Shown here: positions 23,623-32,030 of the stretch, one piece after another
Position numbering within the stretch: the first letter of the stretch is position 1
Layout: each line of letters begins with the position of its first letter
Source of the DNA: Dehalococcoidia bacterium
GTDB taxonomy: Bacteria > Chloroflexota > Dehalococcoidia > UBA2979
DNA: 34,391 bases
Reading direction: 5' to 3'
NCBI GenBank assembly: GCA_023228765.1
Contig: JALOAM010000012.1
Coordinates: forward strand, 1 to 34,391
Made by a program: the position numbers and the translations under genes
Notes under the pieces: generated by a model
The model's input: only the letters and a program-made list of their open reading frames with translations
Told to the model about the DNA's origin: nothing
Database searches by the model: none

Positions 23623-24399
23623 ATGGTCAGCCAGCACAACGATGCGATACGCGAGCAGTTCGCACTGCAGGCTGCGACCTTCTCCGACACCGGATTCGCC
23701 GTCCGTGGCCTCGAATGGATCGTGGCGGAGCTGGCCCCGGCGGAGACTGACCAGGTGCTGGACGTTGCCGCCGGTGCGGCACACCTGGGACGGGCACTGG
23801 CCCCCCGCGTCGCGCACGTCAGCGCCCTGGACCTCACGCCGGAGATGCTCGCGCAGGGCCAACACCTGGCTATCGCCGATGGGTTGCGCAACATCGTGTT
23901 CCTGCAGGGCGACGCGATGTCCCTGCCGTGGATCGACCGGCAGTTTGACCTGACGGCCTGTCGGCTCACGTTGCACCAGGTCGCGGACCCTCGCGCCGTG
24001 GTGCGTGAAATGGTGCGGGTAACGCGCTCGGACGGTCGAGTCGCCGTGATCGACATGGTGGCGGTGGACGAACCCGCGGTGGCCGAGGAGACGAACCGCC
24101 TCGAACGGCTACGCGATCCCAGTCACGGCCGCACGCTGACACGCGCGGAGACCGAGGAACTACTGTCGGAGGCCGGCGCCCGTGTCGTCCACCGCGTGAG
24201 CCGGGACCAACCGGTCGACGTGGAGGACTGGATGGAGCGGACCGCCACGCCGCCGCCCGTGCGAGACGAGATCCGCACGCGCTTTGCCGACGAGCTGGCG
24301 GGGGGAGCCCCCACCGGACTGCTCCCGTTCCACGCCGAGGATGGCGCACTGATGCTCACGCACGTCTGGACGATGACGATCGCGGTGCCGCTCGGATAG
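23623..24399 (+). CDS. SAM-dependent methyltransferase (class I, UbiE-like)
   Basis: 258 residues; the ATG at 23623 has GGGAGGCGAG upstream, while the frame continues upstream without family-like sequence. The Rossmann motifs are VLDVAAGAAHLGRALAP (motif I, with Ala in place of one usual Gly), ALDLTPEMLAQGQ (acidic ribose contact), QGDAMSLPWIDRQFD, and VRVTRSDGRVAVIDMV. The substrate is unknown: the family covers quinone and small-molecule methylation. It has no operon partner within 200 bases. Confidence 0.87.
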   Translation: MVSQHNDAIREQFALQAATFSDTGFAVRGLEWIVAELAPAETDQVLDVAAGAAHLGRALAPRVAHVSALDLTPEMLAQGQHLAIADGLRNIVFLQGDAMSLPWIDRQFDLTACRLTLHQVADPRAVVREMVRVTRSDGRVAVIDMVAVDEPAVAEETNRLERLRDPSHGRTLTRAETEELLSEAGARVVHRVSRDQPVDVEDWMERTATPPPVRDEIRTRFADELAGGAPTGLLPFHAEDGALMLTHVWTMTIAVPLG

Positions 24400-24677
24400 C
24401 CCGCTTGTCACGGAGGATGATGCGCCCTCGATCGTGGGACGCCTGTCCGAGCCGTCGTGGCATCACCGGCCATCGGTCACCCTCCGACGCGCCGTAGCGG
24501 GCGGAGCTCAAGGTCGGCCCATCGTCGCCATTCGTAGTCGATCTGGCCGTGGCAGGGGCGAGCTGAAACCATCACGCGTCCGGTGCGATAGTTACATCCC
24601 GCATGAATACATTCGTGATAGCGTCCTCGCCGGTGGAGGCTCAGGCGACCGTGCGCGGTCGGGAAGGGTAGGACGCG

Positions 24678-25898
24678 ATGGACTGGAGTGACTCCCCGGA
24701 GCAGGGCAGCTTCCGCGCGGAAGTACGCAACCTGATCGAGCAACGATTGCCCGAGCGGTATCGCGTGTCGACGGGAGCGGGCGAAGGCCCCGGGTCTTGG
24801 CAGGCAGACCGCATCTCGAAGGATCCGGTCGCCCAGCAGGCCGCCAACGAGTGGGCGAGTGCCCTCGCGGAGCGCGGGTGGATCGCTCCCCACTGGCCGA
24901 AGGAGTATGGCGGCGCCGGGCTGACGCCGATGGAGCAGTTCATCTTCAAGCAGGAGATGGCCCAGGCGCAGGCGCCCGGTGTTGGGGGCATGGGCGTCTC
25001 CCTGCTCGGCCCCACGCTCATCGTCCACGGGACGGAGGAGCAGCGAGCCGAGCACCTGCCACGCATCCTCTCAGGCGAGGTTGCCTGGGCGGAGGGCTAC
25101 TCGGAGCCGGGCGCGGGCTCGGACCTCGCGTCCCTCCAGACCCGTGCGATCCGCGATGGTGACGACTACGTCATCAACGGGCAGAAGATCTGGACGTCGG
25201 GCGCGCACACGGCCGACTGGCTGTTCGCCCTGGTGCGGACCGACCCGGAGGCGCCGAAGCACCGGGGGATCTCCTTCCTGATGATGGACATCCACACGCC
25301 CGGGCTGAACCTGCGCCCCCTGATCAACATGGCGTGGGAGCACGGCTTCAACGAGACCTTCTTCGAGGACGTGCGCGTCCCCGTGAAGAACCTGGTTGGT
25401 GACGAAAACCGCGGCTGGTACGTCGGCGCGTCCCTGCTCGACTTCGAGCGCTCGAACATCGCGGGTGCCATCGAAAACCGTCGCCTCATCACCGACCTTA
25501 TCGAGCATGCAAAGAGCGAAGCAGGTCGGGGACATGCTCGCCTCGAGGAGAGCGTCGGACTCCGTCACGAGATCGCGGAGTCGTACATCCAGACGGAAGT
25601 GCTCTTCAACTTCTCGTTCCGGGTGATCTCGATGCAGAACCGGGGCCTGATCCCCAACTACGAGGCGTCGACGAGCAAGCTCTTCAACTCAGAGCTCGTG
25701 CAGCGGATCGCGCGCCTCGGCACCCGCGTCTACGGGCTGTACGGCAACCTCTGGTCCGCCGACGAACCTCGCGCGCCACTGGGCGCCCAGTTCACGCGGC
25801 TCTATGTGACCTCGATCCCCCGCACCATCGCGGCCGGATCCTCCGAGATCCAGCGCAACATCATCGCCACGCGCGGCCTCGGACTGCCCCGGGGGTAG
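24678..25898 (+). CDS. Acyl-CoA dehydrogenase family flavoprotein
   Basis: 406 residues, start ATG at 24678 after GGGAAGGGTAGGA. Domain order is normal: an N-terminal helical part (WIAPHWPKEYGGAGLTPMEQ), a middle beta part with the FAD motif GYSEPGAGSDLASLQTRA and INGQKIWTSGAHTADWLF, and a C-terminal helical part ending GSSEIQRNIIATRGLGLPR. Oxidises acyl-CoA thioesters to enoyl-CoA. The substrate is unclear; members with this WTSGAHTADW pattern are often found with branched-chain or steroid side-chain degradation. No partner dehydrogenase or ligase is present here. The 278 bases upstream hold nothing I can support. Confidence 0.93.
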   Translation: MDWSDSPEQGSFRAEVRNLIEQRLPERYRVSTGAGEGPGSWQADRISKDPVAQQAANEWASALAERGWIAPHWPKEYGGAGLTPMEQFIFKQEMAQAQAPGVGGMGVSLLGPTLIVHGTEEQRAEHLPRILSGEVAWAEGYSEPGAGSDLASLQTRAIRDGDDYVINGQKIWTSGAHTADWLFALVRTDPEAPKHRGISFLMMDIHTPGLNLRPLINMAWEHGFNETFFEDVRVPVKNLVGDENRGWYVGASLLDFERSNIAGAIENRRLITDLIEHAKSEAGRGHARLEESVGLRHEIAESYIQTEVLFNFSFRVISMQNRGLIPNYEASTSKLFNSELVQRIARLGTRVYGLYGNLWSADEPRAPLGAQFTRLYVTSIPRTIAAGSSEIQRNIIATRGLGLPRG

Positions 25899-25923
25899 TC
25901 CGAACGACGAAACGACGGCGCGC

Positions 25924-25945
25924 GCGGCGAGGCCCATCTCGCCGC
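25924..25945. terminator. Hairpin after the acyl-CoA dehydrogenase gene
   Basis: GCGGCGAG (25924-25931) pairs with CTCGCCGC (25938-25945) over a six-base loop, 26 bases past the stop. No T-tract. Likely a transcript end. Confidence 0.55.
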
Positions 25946-26168
25946 ATGCGCCGTCCGCTTTGCGCGCACCGATGGCGCGCTCACACGGCCCCGGCGGGCC
26001 TGTAGTCCCGTGGCTGCGGTCGCATACGCCGTTGAAGTGCATCGAGGAGAAGGTGCGCTCAACTCCCACGGAGGAGGCGGTTTCGCAGTAAACGCCCGTG
26101 ACGTCGGACCCTGTCCGATGAACTGTGAGAGGTCCTGAGGAGGGACTCGACCGTCGGTTCACCAGATG

Positions 26169-26189
26169 TTTGCGAGTACGACTCGTAAA
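26169..26189 (+). promoter_or_regulatory. Candidate operator overlapping the promoter of the second siderophore locus
   Basis: A 9-3-9 inverted repeat with one mismatch: TTTGCGAGT, ACG, ACTCGTAAA. TTGCGA (26170-26175) could be a -35 and TATGCT (26194-26199) a -10 with an 18-base spacer, so a bound repressor would block the promoter. The repeat does not match the Fur or IdeR consensus. It lies 37 bases upstream of the FepB-like gene at 26226. Confidence 0.5.
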
Positions 26190-26202
26190 TCCATATGCTT
26201 CA

Positions 26203-26221
26203 CCTCACTAGCGAAGTGAGG
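26203..26221 (+). promoter_or_regulatory. Hairpin masking the ribosome site of the fifth FepB-like gene
   Basis: CCTCACT (26203-26209) pairs with AGTGAGG (26215-26221) over a five-base loop. The right arm is the only Shine-Dalgarno-like sequence before the ATG at 26226, so the folded mRNA would hide it. Confidence 0.5.
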
Positions 26222-26225
26222 ACAC

Positions 26226-27308
26226 ATGAAGCGCAGAATGTTGTCGGGACTAATTCTGGCCGGGCTGCTCATGGGGGCACTCGGCCTGGTCGCGTGCGAT
26301 GGTGGGGACGGCACAGACGCTGGCGCGGCCACCGCGTCGGCCACCTCGACGGCTACGGACACACCAACTGAGACCGCGACCGCGACGGGGACGGCCGCGG
26401 CGACCGAGACGGCGGCGTCCGCCGAGTTCCCGGTCACCGTGGAGACGGCCCATGGCGAGGTCACGATTCCGGCCCAGCCCGAACGCATCGTGGTGCTCTC
26501 GCTGGACTACCTCGAGGCGTTGCTCGCGATCGGCGTCGAGCCAATTGCTGCCCCCAACAACTACCCGTTCGGTCCATGGGTGACCGACCAGATCGACGTC
26601 ACCAACGAGGCCATCTTCTCCTTCCCCGCTCCCACCGGCGGTGAGGTTCCGGTTGAGGCAATCGCGGCGCTGCAGCCTGATCTGATCGTCGGCAGCATCT
26701 ACGCGATCAACGCAGACACCTTCCCGCTCCTGTCCGCGGTTGCCCCCACGGTCACGCATGACGACATCGCCGGGGACAGCGTGGCTGGCGCGTGGGAGGA
26801 CCTGACGAGGCAGCTCGGCCGGGCCGTGGGGCACCCGGACGAGGCGGAGGCGGCCATCGGTAACGTCCTGACGTTGCTGGAGGAGACGCGCACGTCCCAC
26901 ACCGGCATCGAGGGGAAGACGGCCGTCATCGCGGCGCTCTCCCCGAACGGGATCGCCGCCACGCTGGGCGACCGGCACTCCGGCATCCGCATGCTCAGCG
27001 CCCTGGGGCTGGGCCAGGCGGACTTCGGCGCCTCCGGCGAGGAATACGCCGGTGGACGGCTCAGCCTGTCGATGGAACAGATGGACCTGCTCGACCGAGT
27101 GGACCTGCTGATCATGGGCGCGTTCTCGTCCGACCTCCGGGACGAGCTTCACGCGAGCCCCCTGTACCAGTCGCTCCAGGTGGTCCAGGACGAGCGCATC
27201 CTCGACATCGACCTGACGGGGACGTACGCCTTCAACACGCCGACGGCCCTCAACATCCCGTACCTGGTCGAGCTGCTGCAGCCGTACCTCGACAAGATCG
27301 GCGGCTGA
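26226..27308 (+). CDS. Iron-siderophore ABC transporter substrate-binding lipoprotein (FepB-like), paralog 5
   Basis: 360 residues. Unlike the four at 840-5227, it has a Sec-type lipoprotein signal (MKRRMLSG, lipobox LVAC with Cys24, no twin-arginine pattern with FLK-like residues), then an Ala/Thr/Glu-rich linker to about residue 65. The class III binding fold follows: ERIVVLSLDYLEALLAIGVE, LQPDLIVGSIYAINADTFPL, SAVAPTVTHDD, LLDRVDLLIMGAFS and TALNIPYLVELLQPYLDK. It starts three bases upstream of a SIP gene, so it is in one operon with a siderophore reductase. Expression is probably controlled by the operator at 26169-26189 and the hairpin at 26203-26221. Confidence 0.92.
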   Translation: MKRRMLSGLILAGLLMGALGLVACDGGDGTDAGAATASATSTATDTPTETATATGTAAATETAASAEFPVTVETAHGEVTIPAQPERIVVLSLDYLEALLAIGVEPIAAPNNYPFGPWVTDQIDVTNEAIFSFPAPTGGEVPVEAIAALQPDLIVGSIYAINADTFPLLSAVAPTVTHDDIAGDSVAGAWEDLTRQLGRAVGHPDEAEAAIGNVLTLLEETRTSHTGIEGKTAVIAALSPNGIAATLGDRHSGIRMLSALGLGQADFGASGEEYAGGRLSLSMEQMDLLDRVDLLIMGAFSSDLRDELHASPLYQSLQVVQDERILDIDLTGTYAFNTPTALNIPYLVELLQPYLDKIGG

Positions 27309-27310
27309 GC

Positions 27311-28195
27311 ATGACGAGCCAGCCGAGCAAACTGGTCGAGGAGCTGAACGGCGTGTTCGCCCGCCCTCAGCCACCCACGTACTGGGCGACGCCGGAAGTG
27401 CTGCGGGTCGACCGCGTCAGCCCGCGCGTCCGGCGGGTCACCCTTGGCGGGGAGGGACTCACCCCGTTCCTCGCGGGCTATCAGCCCGGGGACGCGGTGA
27501 AGTTCGTGCTCACCGAGACACCATCACCGGAACCCAATGAGCGCTGGGAGCCGGGTCTGCCCTCACGCGCGTACACGCTGATCAACCCCGACCGCGAGGC
27601 CGGAACGGCCCAGGTCGACATCATCGACCACGGCGATGGGCCAGGGTCCGCGTGGGCAGGGCAGGCCGAGCCCGGCTGGCGTGTCCTGGTTGGCGGGCCG
27701 CGGTTCGGGTACACGCCCGATCCGGCCGCGCGCGCGTTCCGGCTCTTCGCGGACCTGTCCGCGCTCCCGGCAGCCATCGAGATTGGGCGCGCGATCGTCG
27801 ACCGCCCCGTCTCGCTCGCCATCGAAGTCCCGGATGCGGAGGAGGTCCGTGACCTTCCTGCGGGTGTTGTCGATGACGTGACCTGGCTGATCCAGGACGG
27901 CGGGCCGGGCCGCCAGTTGGTGGACCACGTCCACTCGCTGGACTGGGCCGCGAACGCCGATGTCCATGTCTGGGTCGCCGGCGAGGCGGGGACAATCGGG
28001 AGCATCCGGCGCTTCCTGCGCGTGGAGCAGGCCCTCCCGCGGGCGGTGGTGACCGTCTCGGGGTACTGGAAGCTGGGGGAGCACGGGATCGATGCGGCTC
28101 GGGTGGCCCTGGCAGCGGAACTCGCGCGCTCCAGTAAGTACGACGGCAACCAGTACGACCTGGACAGCTTCGAGCCCGAGGTTGACGGCGTTTGA
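27311..28195 (+). CDS. Siderophore-interacting protein (SIP) flavin reductase
   Basis: 294 residues, two bases after the FepB-like gene. FAD_binding_9 domain (about 25-145): VSPRVRRVTLGGEGL, the FAD-contact motif RAYT at 86-89 and DHGDGPGSAWAGQAEPGWR in pieces at 106-123. SIP C-terminal domain (about 150-265): LPAAIEIGRAI, VTWLIQDGG, DVHVWVAGEAGTIGSIRRFL, and VSGYWKLGEHG. Such proteins reduce ferric siderophores with NAD(P)H or ferredoxin in the cytoplasm to release Fe2+. It keeps all expected FAD-binding elements. The downstream gene was an esterase (now broken), giving the typical order binder-reductase-esterase. Confidence 0.94.
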   Translation: MTSQPSKLVEELNGVFARPQPPTYWATPEVLRVDRVSPRVRRVTLGGEGLTPFLAGYQPGDAVKFVLTETPSPEPNERWEPGLPSRAYTLINPDREAGTAQVDIIDHGDGPGSAWAGQAEPGWRVLVGGPRFGYTPDPAARAFRLFADLSALPAAIEIGRAIVDRPVSLAIEVPDAEEVRDLPAGVVDDVTWLIQDGGPGRQLVDHVHSLDWAANADVHVWVAGEAGTIGSIRRFLRVEQALPRAVVTVSGYWKLGEHGIDAARVALAAELARSSKYDGNQYDLDSFEPEVDGV

Positions 28196-28208
28196 CTCGG
28201 ACGCAGCG

Positions 28209-29482
28209 GTGACCGAGGACGCACGAGCATCCCGGCCGGATCCGATGCGGCTCGCGGACGTCGCCATCTGGTCCACGCTGTCGCCGGACCTGTATCCCTC
28301 ACGCACCCGTTCGCCCCGCCTCGACGCCATCGGGGCAGGGTCGGGCCGTGAGGAACGCATCCGGACCGCCATCGCCGATCAGTACCCCTGGGTCGAGCCG
28401 ATCGACGAGGACTGGTAAGCGGTCACCTGGTTCGCGTCCGCCCGTCCCGGCGAGCACGTCTACCTCACGGCTGGCACCTTGCTCGGCTTTCCGCTCACAT
28501 CTCCGGCCCTCGGCGCGTTCGAGCAGGTGCCGGATACCTCGCTCGCCGCGCTCACCCTCCGGCTGCCGGGCGACAGTTGCTTCGGCTACACCGAATCGCC
28601 CGATCCGCGACCGTGCTGCCGGACACGCTCCTGGACCGCGTCGGCTGGGGAGCGCTGACCGCCGGCGCGACGGTCGATGAGTTCAATCCTCGCACCGAGC
28701 CCGACGCGCTGTCCGGGCGGTCGAGCTTCCTCGCACTCCCCGCAGCGCGCGTCGACCCATGGCCCGAGGCGGCGCCGGCCGGTCGTGGCGGGCGAGTGGT
28801 GCGACACGAACGTGAGAGCGCGGCGCTCGGACGCCCCCTCACTGCCTGGTCATACGTCCCGGACCGTGTGTCTCCGGACACACCGCTGCTGGTGCTGCTG
28901 GACGGCGAGATCTGGAACGGACAGGTGGACATCACCTGGCTGCTGGACGACCTCATCGCGTCCGGCCGTATCCCTCCGGTGGCGGTCGTGATGCCGGAGG
29001 GCGGCTCACCCGAGACGCGTATGGCGGAGATGACGCTGAACCCCGCCTACCTCGCGTTCCTGCGGGACGAGCTCCTCCCGTGGGCGGAGGAAGTGACCGG
29101 GTGCGCGCCGGACTCGCGCCGCTTGATCGGCGGTTGGAGTCTCGGTGGGCTCACCGCTGCCTATGCCGCGATCCACATCCCACGACTCCGGACGGTCATC
29201 TCACTGTCGGGTTCGTTCTGGTGGCCACTGGGGACTGCGTTCGACCGCGGGGCGGAGGCGCTCGCGCAGATGCTGGTCGCTCGCGACGGCCTTGCCCGCA
29301 GGATCTGGTACATCGAGGTCGGGCGAGGCGAAGCGATCCAGTTGCGGGAGAACCGTCACATGGCGCAGGTGGCGCGCGCTCGAGGAGATGACGTCACGTT
29401 CGTCGATCACGGTGGGGTGCATGACCTGGTCAACGCCCGCATCGGGCTGGCGTACGGGTTGCTGGAGACGCTGGGCCGCTAG
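28209..29482 (+). pseudogene. Enterochelin-esterase-like gene (Fes type) broken by a stop and a frameshift
   Basis: The N-terminal domain reads in one frame from the GTG at 28209 or ATG at 28245 (SPRLDAI, PWVEPIDEDW), meets TAA at 28416-28418, then continues in the same frame (AVTWFASARPGEHVYLTAG, LRLPGDSCFGYTES) to about 28590. From about 28577 the protein continues in the next frame (VDEFNPRTEPDAL and onward). The C-terminal alpha/beta hydrolase is intact: nucleophile Ser in GGWSLGG and His in DHGGVHDL, ending at TAG 29480. Fes enzymes hydrolyse ferric triester siderophores inside the cell. The catalytic part could still be made from a TTG at 28577. Two lesions favour decay; a sequencing error could explain one. 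Confidence 0.8.
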
Positions 29483-30087
29483 GGCGTCGAGTCCGCGAAA
29501 CGCAGCAGAGACCGCCAGGAACGTCCCTCCGTGGGAGGGCGCTCCCCTGCGCGGAGCAGTGCATCCAGCCCGGTGAGGAGCGCGCAGCGCAACCAGGCAG
29601 CCGCCGGCCCCATGAATGCGTCGTCCATATACTCCAGGTTCAGGATCGTCGGCCGCGAGATGAGTACGAAGGCCTCGTCCTCGGTGAGGTACGGCAGGCG
29701 CGCCTGCACGCCCTGGATGAGCGTCTCGAAGATGCTCACGGTGGACGGCTGATACGGCCCCCAGAAGAAGTAGGTGCGCAACCCGGGGTGCCGGACGGCC
29801 AGATCCAGGACGCGCCGGGAGATCTCATCCACGTAGCCGACCCAGTCTTCAGCATCGACGCGTACGTCCAGTTGCTCCACCACCCGCGCCGCCGCGAGCG
29901 AGTAGAGGTCCTCCCGACGGCGGACGTAGTTGTAGACGGTGCCCTCGGCGATCCCGAGGCGTTCCGCCACCGCCGCGACGGTGAATGCCTCGAGCCCCAA
30001 CTCCAGCGTGACGTCCACGATCTCGTCCAGGCTGGTACTGGCGGGCCGTCCCGTCCGCGAGTGTCCTCGAGTCGGCTGCCGAGCCAT
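29479..30087 (-). CDS. TetR-family transcriptional regulator
   Basis: 202 residues. The N-terminal HTH is standard: LDEIVDVTLELGLEAFTVAAVAERLGIAEGTVYNYVRRREDLYSLA (about 20-64). The C-terminal ligand and dimer domain (about 70-200) is of the unclassified type (VLDLAVRHPGLRTYFFWGP and SRPTILNLEYMDDAF). The start is the ATG at 30085-30087. Convergent with the esterase remnant, sharing CTAG. It probably controls a neighbouring gene in the siderophore region; the ligand is unknown. Confidence 0.93.
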   Translation of the reverse strand: MARQPTRGHSRTGRPASTSLDEIVDVTLELGLEAFTVAAVAERLGIAEGTVYNYVRRREDLYSLAAARVVEQLDVRVDAEDWVGYVDEISRRVLDLAVRHPGLRTYFFWGPYQPSTVSIFETLIQGVQARLPYLTEDEAFVLISRPTILNLEYMDDAFMGPAAAWLRCALLTGLDALLRAGERPPTEGRSWRSLLRFADSTP

Positions 30088-30241
30088 CCGCTGCGTTCCC
30101 TTCTGACCGGAACCCGCATCCTACTCTACGGCCTCCTCTCCATCCGACCATGCCGTTCTCGGGGACATCGCAGATCGAGACCTCACTGGCCGAGTGACGT
30201 GTGGGGTGAGCGGAAGGACGGGCGTGTAGTCGCGGCGCGGC

Positions 30242-31840
30242 TCAGGTCTCTTGGGTCTCGCATTCCTGGTACTCGCGTGGTGAGAGTCCGTGGAAGCGGG
30301 TGAAGGCGGCGCTGAATGTCGGCAGGTGTGCGTAGCCGACGCGTCGGGCGACGGTGCTCGACTTGGCGCCGCCTGCGAGCAGGTCGCGCGCGATCCGCAT
30401 ACGGGCGGCGTAGCGCCATCGGGTGAACGTCATGCCGGTCTGCTCGCGGAAGACTCGGTGGATCTCGGCAGGAATGTCTGGCACCACGACGCCGCCACTC
30501 GTGCCAATGCGGCGCAGATAGTCCATCGCCGCCTCTCGAGCGCGCGCATCAGCAGGCATCCGCACTGCGAGCGCTCGTTGTGCGGTGACCTGCTCGGCGA
30601 ACAAGTCGAGGATACGTGTGTTGTCGTAGTCGTCCGGTTGCAGCATCGACCGTGAGCTGATGGCGCAGAACATCAGGTAGTTGTCCCAGGCGGGCGAGAA
30701 CCGCACCTGCAACGGCTCGGTGAGCTGGAGGTCACCGGTGCTGGCGTTTCCGATCGGCAGCGAGACAGAGTTCTCGCGGAGACCAGTGATGTGATCGAGA
30801 TGCGCCGGGATCCAGGTTGCGACGCCTCGTTCGCGTTCGTACCGCTGATGGCCGATGTCCAGGTATCCGCTGCCGCGATACACCCAGCTGAGCACATGCA
30901 GGTCGTTAGTGTGCGAGGGCGTGCGCGTCGCGGGCAGCATGTCGGGTGGGGCTGAAGTGTCGTCCTTGTGCATCATGCGCACGAGGTCGTCAGTCTGGCG
31001 TGCTGCGGCGGTGGCGCGTTGCGCCAGGTCAGCGGCGGCAGCGTTGGCGGAGAGCGCGCGGCTGAACTCGTGGGGGGTTGGTCCGAACTGCTGCTTGAAC
31101 GCGCGGGTGAAGCCGTTGCGGCTGGCGAAGCCCACCCGTGCCGCAACCTGGTCGACCTCGTCGCCCGACGCCAGGAGTTCGACGGCCGCGGTCAGCCGGC
31201 AGCGTAACCGCCACTCTTCGAAGGTGAAGCCGGTGTCGGCGAGGAAGTCGCGGCGCAGGGTGCGCGGACTGGAGGACACCCGTGCCGCCCACTGCCGGAC
31301 GGTGAGTTCGAGTGCTGGATCGCGGATCAACTCGTCGGCCACGGCCCGGGCACCGGCGGCTCTCGGCATCGCTGGTAGGCCGGTTGTCGCCGAGGGCGCA
31401 GTGTCCCCGCTCCGCGCCGGTAGCGGCGGGCGAGAGCCGGAGCGGCGAAGGAGGTCGGCGATCACATCCTCGGAGTAGCCGTGCCCGCTGAGGGGCGTGA
31501 CCTGCAGATTGAAGAGCTGGATCAGCCAGTCCTGCCAGCCGTTCGGGACCTCGAACCGCGTGAGTGCCGACAACGGTCCGCCCCCAGGATGTGGCCGCAG
31601 TGGGAAGGCGACGGTGCCGGGCTCGGTGACGATTGTGTGGTGATCCCAGCCGTCCGCGGGGATCCAGACGCCCTCGCCGGCGGTGAGGTGGAGGGCAGCG
31701 TCGTCGATGTACACGTGCGCCGTGCCGGTGCGGACCCAGATCAGCAGCGGACGACGGGGATGTCCCGTCGAATCGGACCGCACCCCCGGGACCGGCGGCG
31801 GGCTGCTCGTGCTCATGGGAAGCGGTGACGGAGGCTTCAC
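30242..31840 (-). CDS. Double AraC-family regulator: two cupin-plus-HTH units in one chain
   Basis: 532 residues from GTG at 31838-31840 (or 524 from the ATG at 31814-31816). Two full AraC architectures in tandem: cupin-like sensor 1 at about 30-130 (ALHLTAGEGVWIPADGWDHH), HTH_18 domain 1 at about 165-262 (VRQWAARVSSSPRTLRRDF; QVAARVGFASRNGFTRAFKQ; FGPTPHEF), cupin-like sensor 2 at about 310-400 (RERGVATWIPAHLDHITG), HTH domain 2 at about 430-525 (ATVARRVGYAHLPTFSAAFTRFHGLSPREY after a short first HTH). Both sensors carry the same WIPA motif, so this is an internal duplication or a fusion of paralogs. The first helix-turn-helix of unit 2 is degraded. It is divergent from the SIP/methyltransferase gene, its probable target. 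Confidence 0.88.
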   Translation of the reverse strand: MKPPSPLPMSTSSPPPVPGVRSDSTGHPRRPLLIWVRTGTAHVYIDDAALHLTAGEGVWIPADGWDHHTIVTEPGTVAFPLRPHPGGGPLSALTRFEVPNGWQDWLIQLFNLQVTPLSGHGYSEDVIADLLRRSGSRPPLPARSGDTAPSATTGLPAMPRAAGARAVADELIRDPALELTVRQWAARVSSSPRTLRRDFLADTGFTFEEWRLRCRLTAAVELLASGDEVDQVAARVGFASRNGFTRAFKQQFGPTPHEFSRALSANAAAADLAQRATAAARQTDDLVRMMHKDDTSAPPDMLPATRTPSHTNDLHVLSWVYRGSGYLDIGHQRYERERGVATWIPAHLDHITGLRENSVSLPIGNASTGDLQLTEPLQVRFSPAWDNYLMFCAISSRSMLQPDDYDNTRILDLFAEQVTAQRALAVRMPADARAREAAMDYLRRIGTSGGVVVPDIPAEIHRVFREQTGMTFTRWRYAARMRIARDLLAGGAKSSTVARRVGYAHLPTFSAAFTRFHGLSPREYQECETQET

Positions 31841-32030
31841 GCCCTAGCCATATGGCAGTCTGCGCACACCGCTCAAGGCGATGGTTACCTAGGCTCAATG
31901 ACAATGTTAGCACTAATCATCTGCGTGAGTTTTGGCTAACTCAGCACGTGAGCGTTATCTAACCCCGACAGCATCTATCGCCGCTCCTGAGCGGCTTCAC
32001 ATCGAACCGGTCAGAAAGGCCCACGCCAGC
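31841..32030. promoter_or_regulatory. Divergent regulatory region of the AraC and SIP/methyltransferase genes
   Basis: 190 bases. GTTAGC (31906-31911) and GCTAAC (31935-31940) form an inverted pair about 29 bases apart centre to centre, roughly three helical turns. TTGGCT (31932-31937) with TATCTA (31956-31961) at 18 bases is a possible plus-strand promoter. TTAGCACTAA (31907-31916) is a near-palindrome. They resemble parts of IdeR boxes but do not match the full consensus. Confidence 0.4.

Noticed and set aside
25899..26168. Small genes in the gap after the acyl-CoA dehydrogenase gene
   Set aside because: Only low-complexity, antisense-type translations without ribosome sites or family-like sequence; the hairpin at 25924-25945 is the only feature.
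26169..26189. Fur or IdeR/DtxR box
   Set aside because: The inverted repeat lacks the GATAAT-type or TTAGGTTAGCCTAA-type pattern.
28416..28418. Read-through or recoding of the TAA in the esterase gene
   Set aside because: TAA is not a usual recoding codon, and a second lesion downstream makes gene decay or sequence error simpler.
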